A stretch of 64,000 nt of DNA from Atrina japonica (lineage: Eukaryota > Mollusca > Bivalvia > Pterioida > Pinnidae), in assembly GCA_030159075.1 (NCBI GenBank), contig BROG01000239.1:647001-711000 (forward strand). The letters run 5' to 3'. The translations under genes were made by a program, and so were the position numbers. Position 1 is the first letter of the stretch; the number at the start of each line of letters is the position of its first letter. Positions 1 to 11,311 of the stretch are shown here, in pieces. The notes beneath the pieces were generated by a model. That model made no database searches. It was not told the DNA's origin and saw only the letters and a program-made list of their open reading frames with translations.

Positions 1-547
1 GGGTAGAACACTCAAAATACTGACATGTCCTTTCCTGATCTTGCCTTTCCTTTGAGTATTTGGAATATTTTAAGATACGAGTTTTACTTTAATATATTAC
101 TAGTATAATCATTCCCTGCAGTATTTAACACGCAAAAATAATAGAATTTAACACGATTCTGGCAAACTTTAAATCCTCATAAAGGCAGTTTTTACACATT
201 CCTGATTTTACTATTTCGCGGGCAAAATTAACGCGTGATTTATACGAGTTTGCAATGGCATTATCCATAATTTAATATGTAGAAAAGAGTAAATCAATTA
301 AATTTCGAAAAAAAAACCTCATTTTTATTACTCTGTCTGCCGACATGCAATTTTAACAAGATTTTTGGAATAGCAATGTCCAGTCTTTGATTAACATACT
401 TACACTGTACGTAGGTGAGGTATGATATGTAGTTAAAAAAAATAAACAAAATACAAACATTCATTTTGTCTCGATTTAATTTATGTGAACGCCACTTCAA
501 AAATTCCTTGTTGTCTAATGTCTAAATATCTGTATTGACCTAAAATC
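1..547. other. AT-rich sequence, no gene seen
   Basis: I see no coding signal, RNA gene or repeat that I recognise. The small open frames here are AT-rich and have no recognisable domain. Confidence 0.5.
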
Positions 548-790
548 GGGGGCGTGGCCGAGTGGTTAAAACATCATTATAAAGTTTCTCACTACTGGTC
601 AATGCAAGTTGGAGCCCCGCTGGAACCTAAGCTAACTTTGGTGAGAAAGTTTGCCCGTTTACTTGCGGAAGGCCGGTGGTGTCTTCCCGGGTACATTTTA
701 AACGGGTTCTTAACTCCACCATTAGTTACTGGCCACCACCATATAACTGAAAATTTGTTGAGTAAGGCGCAAAATGCTATTCAAAATTTA
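548..790 (+). repeat. tRNA-derived SINE, family 1 (diverged copy)
   Basis: The 5' end carries an A-box-like tRNA head (GTGGCCGAGTGGTTA). It is followed by the body seen in the cleaner copies at 45023..45260 and 16111..16303: a stretch reading GTTTACTTGCGGAAGG, then a CCCGGGTA block and a tail ending near a GGCGCAAAA motif. The B box is degraded. The chance open frame across it is not a gene. Confidence 0.7.
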
Positions 791-811
791 AAACTGATAT
801 AAAATTTCAGA

Positions 812-945
812 TACCAAAGTATTAATTTTCAGGATGTCCAGGATACATATACAAATCTGGTGATATTCAACTAACAAGGACCTCTGGAAATCCAGAGGTG
901 GGACCAAATGCCAAGGAGTAAGCATCCCCCCGTTGACCGGTCTTC
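812..945 (-). mobile_element. Naiad-type PLE, 3' tail fragment
   Basis: This matches the 3' non-coding tail of the Naiad copies elsewhere in the window. It has the 'tatactttggtatctga' terminus (seen here inverted), the small CCTCTGG...CCAGAGG hairpin and the conserved block just downstream of the RT stop. All coding sequence is missing. Confidence 0.75.
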
Positions 946-2327
946 CGAATTATCTTCAACCAGAGATGTCAGGGGACCCATATTGATGAAAGTGATTAGA
1001 TCATTGATAGATATGTAATTCAACAACATATAAGTATCATGATTTACAAAGTTGAAATAAATACATGTATTTTAAAAAATAATATCGAAGTTATAATGTT
1101 CAAGATGATCGTTTAAATTATTAATCCTTTCACCCATGAATATCTGAGCGGAATGGTCTTTTCTATTGTTAAGACCTGTTTTGGGTCTGTAAGGGTGAAA
1201 TGGTTCATATGCACTGTAAACACGCATATTCCGATGAGTGTAAATAGCGTTTCTCTGTCCTGTGGTTCTGTCTGTGTGTAATGTTCATTTACGTGTACAA
1301 ACGACTCCAGCTAAACGTCCTGAATTACATACATGATCTAAAACAGTTATTGCACCTGAAAGTTACCTGATTTACCTGAGCCCTACTATCACCATTACAC
1401 CGACACCTAAGCCGTTTCTCACTTGAATCGAGAAACTAGGTATCATTATTTACCCATTATGTTGTATGAATATGTTACCACACCGTTATACATGTAATTG
1501 ACAATACCGGTTATAAAATACTATTTAGAGTGATTATATAACCTATTAAAATTTATAAAAGCAAATTAATCAATAAATGATAAATACTGGAGTGACAATC
1601 TTTGTTGGTGTTTTCTTCTTAACAATATGTCAGACTCCCTCCAAAACAAAATGAAAACACTTCCCACATTAAAATATCAATTAATGGTGCGTATATTTAA
1701 TAAAGTAACCTGGTAATAAGATTTAACATTATTCTTTATCTAATGTTATTTCATAGAGAATGAAACTAATATTTTGATTAATGCCAGTATAAAAACATTT
1801 CACATCTCGGGGATACAGTGGTCTGATTCATATTTTTTTTCATCGGGAATAATTGTAAAAGTTTACTTGTCGGGTAAAGTTTATCACTTAAACACTAATT
1901 TAGCTTAAATCTCAACAGACAACCACAAATAATTATACTGTTTATAATGATGAGTGTTAATTTCTCAAAACATATCTTTATATCCAATATACGACGATGA
2001 TCCGGACAACTTATACTGAGAGATTTTAACATTGACACAGTCACTTATGAGCGAAATAACATTTTTATGTAATTCTATAGCCATTTCGTTAGAATATATC
2101 ACACGCTACCATAGCGATACATAAAGATATTTAGTAACACTAAGTGGCAAAAGACATAATATATTCTAAAGAAATGGATATGATTTACAAAAGTTACGTT
2201 CTATTTAACACTTCATCAAAATATTTCAACAAAATATATTACTGTCTACAACAGCGATATATAAAGCGTGTTAGGCTTTATAATGTTGCGTACTAGTTCA
2301 TCTCAAAGAACATGCAGATTTTACATA

Positions 2328-2333
<6 letters not shown>
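946..2333. other. AT-rich sequence, no gene seen
   Basis: About 1.4 kb with no recognisable coding sequence, tRNA-like fold or tandem repeat. Confidence 0.45.

Positions 2334-2387
<54 letters not shown>
2334..2387. repeat. (GA)n microsatellite
   Basis: An uninterrupted GA dinucleotide run of about 54 bp. Confidence 0.97.
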
Positions 2388-2390
<3 letters not shown>

Positions 2391-2944
2391 TCCGGTATAT
2401 TTCTTTAGAATTACATAAAACACACTACTACAAGATAAATTGGAGTGCAATATTCAATTTATGCAGAAGTTACGTGTCCTGTAAAATAATTATCATTACT
2501 TGACTATATATCGAAAAAAACGCACATGCGCATTCCTATTTGGGGAAAACTGTTGTCTTTTAACAACCAGGTTGAAATGAAAAATGTTATGATACTGAAA
2601 ACGGATTCACTGAAAACCATTACAAAAAATCGTTCCATACAAAAAGTAATGGGGAAATGACGTTTAAAAATAAGCTTATGGCATGTATAAAAAAATATAT
2701 GGTTTCCTTACATTTGCCATAATACTATATTTGGCAGTTGGCAAACATTTCTTTCTATAAAATATAATAGCAGACAAAAGAAACTGTGTATACCTAAAAG
2801 TTAAATAATAGAAATAGAAAATATTCTTTGATCGCTCTTTATTCTTAAAGGCATAGCTTGATATACAGAACGCTTGTTTGAGTACTCAATTTGTTTGAAT
2901 TTCGCGTATGATTCGCCTTGATGGCCACAGCACGCTTATCTGGA

Positions 2945-3045
2945 GTTTACCAAGGGTTTTACCATAAAGGAAAATTATTATGTTTCCACTTTTTGGTAAA
3001 ACCCCCGGTAAATCAAAATGTGGAAACATGATAATCCATTAGAAT
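2945..3045. repeat. Nested inverted repeats (hairpin-forming)
   Basis: GGGTTTTACCA and its exact reverse complement TGGTAAAACCC lie about 30 bp apart. A second, looser inverted pair (around the TGTTTCCAC / GTGGAAACA motifs) overlaps it. This may be a MITE relic or the 5' terminal region of the adjacent Tc1-like element. I found no matching inverted copy on the far side of the transposase. Confidence 0.5.
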
Positions 3046-3122
3046 TTCTTGCATTCATTCACAGTATTTAATGTATTGAAACAGAAAATTAGTGGTTTTT
3101 GGAATAATAATTTGACTGAGAG

Positions 3123-4092
3123 ATGCCTCGCATGATTGAAAATGATCGTTTGCGTGCTACTTGGATGCTGGAAGCTGGGATGTCTCAAAGCAATGTGGCC
3201 TGGCAGTTTGGAGTTCATATTAACAATGTAAATGCTTTATGGAGACGATATTAGCAAAGTGGCACCGTTCGAGACCGATCACGATCAGGACGCCCGCGTG
3301 TGACGTCAAGTCGGCAAGAGAAGTATATACGGACTTTACATTTGTGTAATCGATTCCAGTCGGCTTCTTAGACCGCTAGAAGCATCCCTGGGCATCGATG
3401 GATAAGTCCTCGTACCGTAAAGAACATATTGCGAGAGGCCAACATCCGTCCTCGACGTCCTGCTGTCCGTCCTGTTCTGCTCTGGTGTCACGTGGTTAGC
3501 GTGGTGTAGGAGGCATCGGCGTTTCAATAACAGAAATTGGGCGGAAGTTCTGTTTACGGACGAGTAGAGATTTCATCTCAACAGCAGTGACTGGCTTACC
3601 GTCGTGCCGGAGAACGTTACATTGACGCCTATGTTATTCAGTTCTGCCAATTCGGCGGAGGGAACGTTATGGTCTGGGGTGGAATTAAAACACATGGAAG
3701 GACCCCTTTGGTGATAGTGGAGGGAAATTTAATCAGCGTACGCTATTGTGACGAGATTGTACATCAGCGCGACATTCCATTCATTCACAACCAACGTAAT
3801 GTCATTTTTCAGTAGGACAACGCACGACCGAACACCACACGCGTTGTTAGTGACTATTTACAGCAGCAAAACGTGAATGTGCTACCCTGGCCTGCGATGT
3901 CACCGGTTTTATCGCCTATAGAACATGTTTTGGATGACAAATCCTCTGCTACGTACGTTGGACTCTCTCCGTCGTTCTTTATTGTACATATGGCGGAACA
4001 TTTCCCAAGCATTTTTGCATAACCTGATTTGTTCAATGCATCGTAGGTGTGAAAAATGCATCGGTGCAAATGGCGGTCATACACACCATTAA
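3123..4092 (+). pseudogene. Tc1-like (Tc1/IS630) transposase pseudogene
   Basis: The translation pieces together a Tc1-like transposase over about 970 nt. It starts MPRMIENDRLRATWMLEAG with an N-terminal helix-turn-helix region, followed by a GRPRVTS hinge. The first catalytic Asp sits in NWAEVLFTDE. The second lies in a block reading FQ-stop-DNARPNTTR, and the third acidic position is in SPVLSPIEHVLDD. The C-terminus reads CIGANGGHTHH before a TAA stop. The frame is broken by several in-frame stops (for example after LWRRY) and by at least one indel, so it cannot make an active enzyme. In the family the protein cuts at terminal inverted repeats and targets TA; convincing terminal repeats are not visible here. 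Confidence 0.85.
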
Positions 4093-5390
4093 ACTTGTGA
4101 AACTTTTTTGCACCTCCCTTACTTTCAGTGGCTGTTCGTATCAATCTTGATAGACATAATCCGTGATTTGATATTTGAATTGAAAAACAATGCATTATAT
4201 CAAATAATGATATACATAATGCAGCATAATATTTCGTATATAAATCTATAAATGAAATTACTAAACTACACAATTTCTTTTTTTCCCGTAGTATGTTTCC
4301 GTTACATGAACATGAACAGTCCCATGCCAAAAGTGGATCAACTTATGTCGTTTGACCATACCTGCAACAAAGTAATACTTGTGTCAATTATTGTCAAAAT
4401 TCACATATTTATACACAATTCTATCCATATTCATCTGATATTAGTTTTAAACTCTTTTGAAACATTCATTCTGACAAGTAACATTTTTCTCAGCAGTAGG
4501 CATTTTGTTGACACCATTTATTATGAACAGAGAAGAAAATCGCTGCAAATGTTGCTTGTCATTTACAAATACTTGCTGTTTTCATCTGTGGATTAACCTT
4601 TCCGAAAGGAATACACATAATAAAATGAGAGTCTTGTCTTTATTGGTAACTGTATATAGCGAAGGATAAAGTTTGACACACGTACCCTTGCACCCGGACA
4701 CATGAAGAACTATATGCCCCTGATTTTTCGACTATGGGAATATAATATGTGGACCAGTCAACTGGTCTGGCCTGGGGGTTCCAACCATCATAGTTTGTGT
4801 TTTATCATATACTATCCCACATCACAAATAACAAAGAAAGACAGGAAAATCCTCAAAGTACACCAGCTTCTATTCTGGATCATCAATGGCAATGGTTACA
4901 AGTGGATGCCAGTCTCAAGTCACCACTCAAAATACAATGATTAGCACATGGTTACATTTAAAAGTGTTTAAGACGTTTTGGAATGCGATAACATTACTAA
5001 AAAGCCATCAAAGCGGGTAAAATGAAAATATTTAGGTGCGAAAACGCGAGTTTTTTTTCTCGTTATTACAATATTGAAAATCGGTGGTCACGAAATCAAC
5101 ATAAGATATGTCGACATAACAACTTAGACGATGTAGCTAAAACAAGAAAACGATATAGAAGCTTCTTTTACGTCTTTAGTGAGATGTATAAATGTTGTGA
5201 TGACGACTTTAAGGTACGTTGGACTTCATAAAAAACTAACATTAAACCACTTATTAATTGGTTTCAGGTCTCACTTTACGCGTCAGTTCATGGTCCATAG
5301 TCCAGGGTCAACGAAATGTTGAGGTAGATGTGAAAAACAAAACTCTACACATAAATGATGTGTTTATCCAACGAGACTAATCACAGGTTT
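4093..5390. other. Unannotated sequence, no gene seen
   Basis: AT-rich DNA with several small open frames. None shows a known domain, splice context or match to another part of the window. Confidence 0.4.
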
Positions 5391-5397
5391 ATGAAGT

Positions 5398-5812
5398 TTA
5401 TATTACACAAATGATCCGATATGCCACGGTGTGTACAACATATGAGGATTTCATATACAGAGGTAAACTACTCACTGACAAATTATTGACACAGGGATAT
5501 CGAAAACCGCGTTTAATGTCAACGTTCCGCAAATTTTACGGTCGGTATTATAGTCTTGTTTGCCTTTTCGTTGGCGATTGTTGAGACGTCTGTACCAATT
5601 GTGACGAGGATTCACTCCTCACGTATTTCATTGGACTTGACTGTGGACGCACGGCAGGTTTAACCGGTCGACAGGGGATGCTTACTCCTCCATGGCACCT
5701 GATCCCACCTCTTGGTTTCCAGAGGTCCGTGTTTGTCCATTTTACCGGATTTGTATCTATGTCCTGGACATTCTACTGATTTATACTTTGGTATCTGAGA
5801 TTTTTTATATTT
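5398..5812 (+). mobile_element. Naiad-type PLE, RT C-terminus plus 3' tail
   Basis: A 5'-truncated copy. It reads the C-terminal end of the reverse transcriptase (the MIRYA...[29 protein letters not shown] segment), then a TGA, the conserved 3' non-coding block and the 'tatactttggtatctga' terminus. It lacks the catalytic RT motifs and the endonuclease. A short internal deletion removes the SLSEMLS segment found in other copies. Confidence 0.85.
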
Positions 5813-7149
5813 ATAACGTGGAGTATTTTTTTCATGATTGTGCAATATGTCAAATCGGATAAACATATATCAATATTATCATTGTCCAAATGTTTTCAAA
5901 CATTAAGTGCTAACATCTATGAAATTAGGATTTATACAGCAACCAGACTTTACAGATCAGGAATAGATACGCGATAATTAAGCCGTCAACTATAGGTTTT
6001 TCGTTACAGAGTTGTAAATTAGTCTAGTGGAAAGTTGTACATCGATTAATACACAAAGATTATATTATCAATATTTTGTTATCCGTTTGGATCCCATAAG
6101 ACTGTCAAGTGTGATCGGCTCTGGACATTAACGACATTAGATGTTGGATTGACACCAAATTAATAAACCGGGTAGACATTTATCACATTTGTATTCCGTT
6201 CGTTTACGACAGAAAACATATCCAATCGGTCTGATATTCGCCCTAAATCACCATAGTGTCATGGGTGACATATATATTATTCATTCTTATATGTGGGAGC
6301 AGGGACCGTGATTCTTTGAACAATCTCTAATATTCAAAATACATGCAGCTGGTTCCGACAAGCAACAATAAATCCGGAAACGCTTCCACTGATAGAATGA
6401 GCTGCTTTCCCCAACAGTTTATGAGTCCACGTGCAAGTCATACTTTGGTTTAAGCTTACAAACAATTACCTTGATGCGACAAATTGGTGCTAGAAACTTG
6501 TTAGTAATGATTTGAATCTAGTTTTTTAGATACCTGAATGCAGTACCAGGGAACCTACTGAAGTTTTAAGGAACAAATTCAAACTCTTCTAGAAATCTAG
6601 CGGGAAAATCAGTTGTTCTTGTCGCAAACATGCACTGAAATGAAATGTGTTATGGCCTTTGAAGACGTTCATGGAGACAAGCTATAAGACTTTTGAAGTA
6701 ACCACCGACGACAGACAAAAAATAAAGCTTACGAAAAAAGTGAAAATTTTCAAGAGATAATTACAACCTTTTTACACCATCCATTGATTTTTTATTATTA
6801 TTAGTCTTTTCATTTTTTCGGTTTACCGAGTATTTCAACTTCACATTTGAATAGGTGTCACGAAAGAATACAATGGAAACCTTTATCCTAGGCTATAATT
6901 TTACTATATACAAAAAACTTATATAATAAATTACAATTAATGATTAGGTATTTATCATGTAATTCATTATTAAATAACAAATCATTATCGTTATTCTATG
7001 CAAGTTAGTCTTCATATTTTAAACATATTAAGATGAGTGATTTGTACATTTCAATACAATGTAATGAAGAAGTGTCATTGGATATTCCAAACTCCCAAGT
7101 CCATTATAACACGACAAATTAGATATACAAATGGTTTAAACATGAAGAA
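5813..7149. other. AT-rich sequence, no gene seen
   Basis: About 1.3 kb between two PLE fragments, with no coding signal or repeat that I can identify. Confidence 0.4.
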
Positions 7150-7800
7150 CTATTGCAAATCCCGAACGGGATGGGACCAGGTGTCCGAAAGAAGAAAGCA
7201 TCCTCTGTTAGCATGCCACACTCATCGCAATCTAGGTAAGAAGCAGATGTGGTGCTATCTGTAGTCTCATAGATCTCAACATCAACAGGATACATGTTGC
7301 AATGGTACTTCTGGAATTCTGGATCATTTATAGACAGTACGTCGTCGATGTACCAGTAAGTAAACTGAGATACTGTTTATTTCCTGTGAAGAGCAGAGAC
7401 TATGAATTCCACTTCATACGAATACAAACAGATGTCAGCTAGGAGTGGGGCACAATTGATACCCATTGAAAGCTGACTATCTGTTGGAAAACCTTTCCCG
7501 CAAAAACCACGAAGATGATGTCCACTAGAAACTCCATCATCTTAATGACATCGTCTTCAGTGTTCCTTCACAAAATATGGTTCTTCATGGCCTATTTTTG
7601 TATATAAAGGAGACTCGTATACTAAACATGATTCTGCTTTTATGTTCTAGTTAGAAATTGTAGAGTTAAGGGTCGAAATATCAAAAGACCATGATGCTTG
7701 TAATATTTTTGTAATTTGAACACTTTAGATATTCCAACAACTCTTTAGAATTTCTAGGATCCACATCTAATTGACCCCGCTTCTTACAGTTTGGAGAGTA
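7150..7800 (-). mobile_element. Second-family PLE, RT part and 3' tail (degenerate)
   Basis: On the minus strand this reads a diverged Penelope-like RT. It starts with an SGVN-stop-MWILRNSKELLEYL stretch, then the segment before the catalytic Asp pair, with frameshifts. The low-coordinate end is the 3' non-coding tail also seen at 62871..63230, including the 'cgggatgggaccaggtgtccg' type block. The catalytic-to-C-terminal part is shortened by an internal deletion near 7230. Its upstream RT part continues at 9165..10165 on the same strand, so both are probably one element split by the 1.3 kb between them. Confidence 0.7.
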
Positions 7801-8060
7801 TAATGGATAGAGACTTAGTGGAGCACCTAGATTATCCCGCAACAGTGGCGTATGAAGCAAATAAAAGCGGGGGGGGGGGGGGGGGGGCTTTTTGTTTTTG
7901 TTTTGTATTTGGGGGGGGGTTGTTTTATTTTTTTTATTTTTATTTATTTTTTTTTTTTAAAGTGGTTTTCCCAGGGAAAAAATGTCATGCGCCTTTTGAT
8001 TATGCAATTAGTACATACAACAGTGGTGGATGTAGAAAAAATTAAAAGGTGGTTGTTTTA
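7801..8060. repeat. Low-complexity poly-G / poly-T tract
   Basis: A G20 run at about 7868..7887 is followed by a second G10 run and T-rich DNA. Overlapping open frames here are translations of homopolymers, not genes. Confidence 0.85.
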
Positions 8061-8505
8061 AGGCTGGTGAGATAAAATTATACCTAATTGTGATGCAATA
8101 CATACATCATGAAAAGCAGACTGATGATTTAAAGTTGGAGTAGTGTAAATATAAAATTTATTCGCGGAGCGGAGCGAGGCGCGAAAAATTTTGGAAAATT
8201 TTGTTTTTAATTGGTAACATAAAATTACATCTATTTGTGATGCAATGCAAACATCATCAAAAGCAGAATGAGGATTTAAAGTTGGAATAACGTAAAATTA
8301 TTCGCTGATCGGACCGAGGTGGAAAATTTGGTCGGAAATTTGTTTTTAATTCAACGACATAAAATTATACCTATTTGTGATGCAAAGCATATATCATCAA
8401 AATCAGACTGAGGATTCAAAGTTAGAGTAGGTGTAAATTTAAAACTTATTCGACAAAAATTGGGGGGGAATTTGTTTTTAAATTTCCGACTTTTTATAGA
8501 AAAGT
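8060..8505. repeat. ~145-bp tandem repeat, three units
   Basis: Three diverged units begin with the AAAATTA(T/C)A(C/T)CT(A/T)..TTGTGATGCAA phrase near 8073, 8222 and 8362 and end in a 'ttcgcggagcggagcgagg' type block. That block carries a TTCGCG...CGCGAA inverted pair in the first unit. A related GAGCGAGGCGCGAAA motif recurs near 8998. Confidence 0.8.
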
Positions 8506-8654
8506 AAGGATTTCACAACTATTTTATAAACTTTGTGGACACGGTCTCCCTGGTTACTTCACATAATTTTAATTGTTGGATTAATTGTCAAGCAATATGC
8601 ATTAGGGGTCGTGTTTAAGGCATCTAATATAAACAATATTCTTTTTATTTGGGA

Positions 8655-8838
8655 GCCTGAACAAGCGAGAGAACCCGGTTACAATGTACCCAGGAAGAGA
8701 TCACCAGCCTTCCGCAAGTAAACTGGGAAACTCTCTCACAAAAATATGTATAGGCTACAGCGGGTTCGAACTTGCGCTGACAGGAAGTGAGAAACCTCAT
8801 GATTTAAAGCACTCAGCCCCAGCCCATGCTGAGAAAAC
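8655..8838 (-). repeat. tRNA-derived SINE, family 1 (diverged)
   Basis: On the minus strand there is a degraded tRNA head with GGGGCTGAGTG and a B box AAGTTCGAACC. It is followed by the family body (CCAGTTTACTTGCGGAAGGC, then the CTGGGTAC block). No clear target duplication is visible. Confidence 0.75.
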
Positions 8839-9094
8839 CGTTAAACGAAAATATCTTTACCAATATGTAGGGCAAACGCAACACATAACACAAAGTCAGT
8901 AGTCCAAGTCCATAAAATTCAAGATATACAGTCAAAGTCTGGTTTGATCCATGATTTCGAGTTAGAGGAAAGAAAGAGTATATAATTGTTTTCGGCGAGC
9001 ATAGCGAGGCGCGAAAAGTTTGGTAGGCCTAATTTAAGAGCTCTGGGAAGTCTTTTTCTGGATTCCGGACGTGATGTTGATTTGAAATAAAATT

Positions 9095-9155
9095 TGTATG
9101 TGAAAAAAGTGGGGGGGGGTACCCCTCCGGTTCCTACGCCTATGCGCAATAAATC
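9095..9155 (-). repeat. Poly-G dispersed repeat fragment
   Basis: On the minus strand this reads CATAGGCGTAGGAACCGG followed by a run of about nine C. It resembles the poly-G repeat copies at 36007..36150 and 47450..47560. Confidence 0.5.
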
Positions 9156-9164
9156 TGTGTTTAT

Positions 9165-10165
9165 AGGGATTTTGTGCATCTTCGGAATCCAATAATGGGT
9201 GAGTGTACGCAAGGTGTCAAGGAAGTGAATGATGGCCGACTTCCTATATCAGAGAGTTGAGTAGTATCTCCTGTAGACAAATATAAAGTTGTTATATGTT
9301 TTGTCTGTAGGGACGATGATACAATCTTCATGGAGTCGGAATGTTCCCTGATAAAGTCCAGATCACAAAAAATTGACTGTTGTTGACAGAATATTTCTAA
9401 AAGTCGTAAAATTCTTCGTTTAAGAACATCCCCGATCGACTTGATTCACTCCAAAGAGTATCAAGTTCGACATCCTCTTTCTTATCCTAACGTATGTCAT
9501 ATTCTTCACATGCGTCCATGATAATGTCAAAGTTCTGGTGTCATGTAAATGTGACAGGTTCCCTAGAAATTGGGTCTTTACATAAAATATCTTTCAGTTT
9601 AAAAAACGATCTCTAATCGCTCGTTTTCTGATATGTCACGTATAGGATCTAACGCAATCCGCTGTTGGATTTTTCGACAAATGAAAATGCGACTTACACA
9701 TTCTTGTAAGCGATCAAATGGCAAAGAGTTGTAAACATTTTTAACATTATAAACAACACTGAGCATACAAAATACGGTCGTACAGATCACAAAAGGTATT
9801 CCGGTGATATTTTACGGACTGACGGTATATAAAATAAATAACATATCTTTGTAATCAATTTTTGTAAGTCACCTTTTATTGGTCGAACATCACACATTAT
9901 GAGAGGTCGCCCACACGTGACCCCATGGCGGATTGCGTTAGATCATCTACGCGACACATCAGAAAACGGGAGCGGCGAAAGATCGGTTTTAATTATGAAA
10001 GAATTTTTGTTCAAAATATTGACATGTTTAAATTCAAAGCATCAATGCCCTTATTTGCGAATTTGACCTTAATGAACGGGTGAGTACTTGTTTCCTTTGT
10101 TCATTAGTCCTAACAGCCTTGAATAGTCTGTTGTACGAGATGTCTAAAGTGATACCCTAAAGCCG
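9165..10165 (-). mobile_element. Second-family PLE, N-terminal RT half (degenerate)
   Basis: The minus strand encodes YWIPKMHKIP followed by a YKHRF-type continuation, the fingers region of a Penelope-like RT. Upstream are broken pieces running back to the linker segment (LDISYNRLFKAVRTN around 10080..10160). Stops and indels are frequent. At about 9924..9995 a plus-strand copy of the element's own 9598..9665 segment is embedded, giving an internal inverted repeat of about 70 bp. The other half of the RT lies at 7150..7800. Confidence 0.65.
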
Positions 10166-10369
10166 ATTTTCTGAAGTACCAGCATCAGTAACATACTATC
10201 ATTGTACATTCGTCCAAATCATGTAACTTTCTCAAAGAGAGTGAATACCATGCTAAAAATGATACAAACGCTTATAAAACATTTTCCCCTAAGCGGATTT
10301 TGAATGTGACACCAAATTTGCTTTTATACCATTTTTTCATGCTATACCTAAATTCCATCTTCAACGACC

Positions 10370-10932
10370 AGACTAAAGGACAAACAATTAATGTAGCATC
10401 CGGAAACTACAAAATGGCGTTTCTGGCCTTTTTATAACGTTGGTTTAATGTTTATAATATTTATAACCACTAGGTCGTTGCCAATGCTGGTGGACAGTTT
10501 CAGTCCCGCGGGTATACATAAACCTAGTACCCGCTATTTCGTTACCAGCTGATAATCTTATATTAAAGTAATATTTGGCACTGATAACACCATATAAATT
10601 CTACATTCTTCAAAAGCTAAGAGAATCACCTTTTTACAGTGGCTACGCTAAAGGACAACCAACTTCTAATGTAGCATCCGGAAACTACAAAATGGCGTCT
10701 CAGTCCTTTTTATAACTTTGGTATTATGTTTATAATATGTATAACAACTAGGTCGTTACAACTGCTGGAGGACCGTTTGAGTCCCCGAGGGTATACATAA
10801 ACCTAGTACCTGGTATTTCGTTACCAGCTGATAATCTTATACTAAAGTAATATTTGGTACTGATAACACCATTTAAATTCTAAATTCTTCAAAAGCTAAG
10901 ATAGTTATCTTTTTACAGTGGTTACGTTTAGA
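10370..10932. repeat. 278-bp tandem duplication with conserved GGAC/GTCC hairpin
   Basis: Two units with a period of 278 bp (the GTAGCATCCGGAAACTACAA phrase starts at 10393 and 10671). Each contains GCTGG(T/A)GGAC, a short loop, AGTCCC and then GGGTATACATAAACCTAGTACC. A partial third copy of the phrase TATAACTTTGGTATTATGTT is at 11041. A related hairpin occurs at 14608..14642 at the start of a Naiad unit. Confidence 0.85.
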
Positions 10933-11311
10933 AAGATTTGGGTATGCCTTTAGATTTATAATTTAGCCTTGTATTATAACACTTTCCCTTTAGAAAATCA
11001 ATATAATATTGGAGCTCAAATGACGAAGTCTAATTAACATTATAACTTTGGTATTATGTTTATCATATTCTAAGATTTCTGGACACATATCATGCACCAC
11101 TCTCTTGTAAAATTTCCAAAGGTACAAGGTAGTATACACATGACCATGTTAAATTTCCTATTGTTTTTTGCGATAATAAATTTTATACGTTTAAAAGATA
11201 AACGGGTCACATTGTTTGAAAGCTTAAGCTTCAAAATGGCCAAGAGGGCATTTAAAAGTAAAACATTTCCAGCATCACATACCTCGGATCCCATAGTATA
11301 ATAAATCTCAG

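Noticed and set aside
4252..5231. Small open frames at 4252..4596, 4702..4944 and 5022..5231 as host genes.
   Set aside because: No domain, no homology within the window, no splice or promoter support, and AT-driven composition.
7791..8061. Two overlapping frames with poly-Gly and poly-Phe.
   Set aside because: They arise from G and T homopolymer runs.
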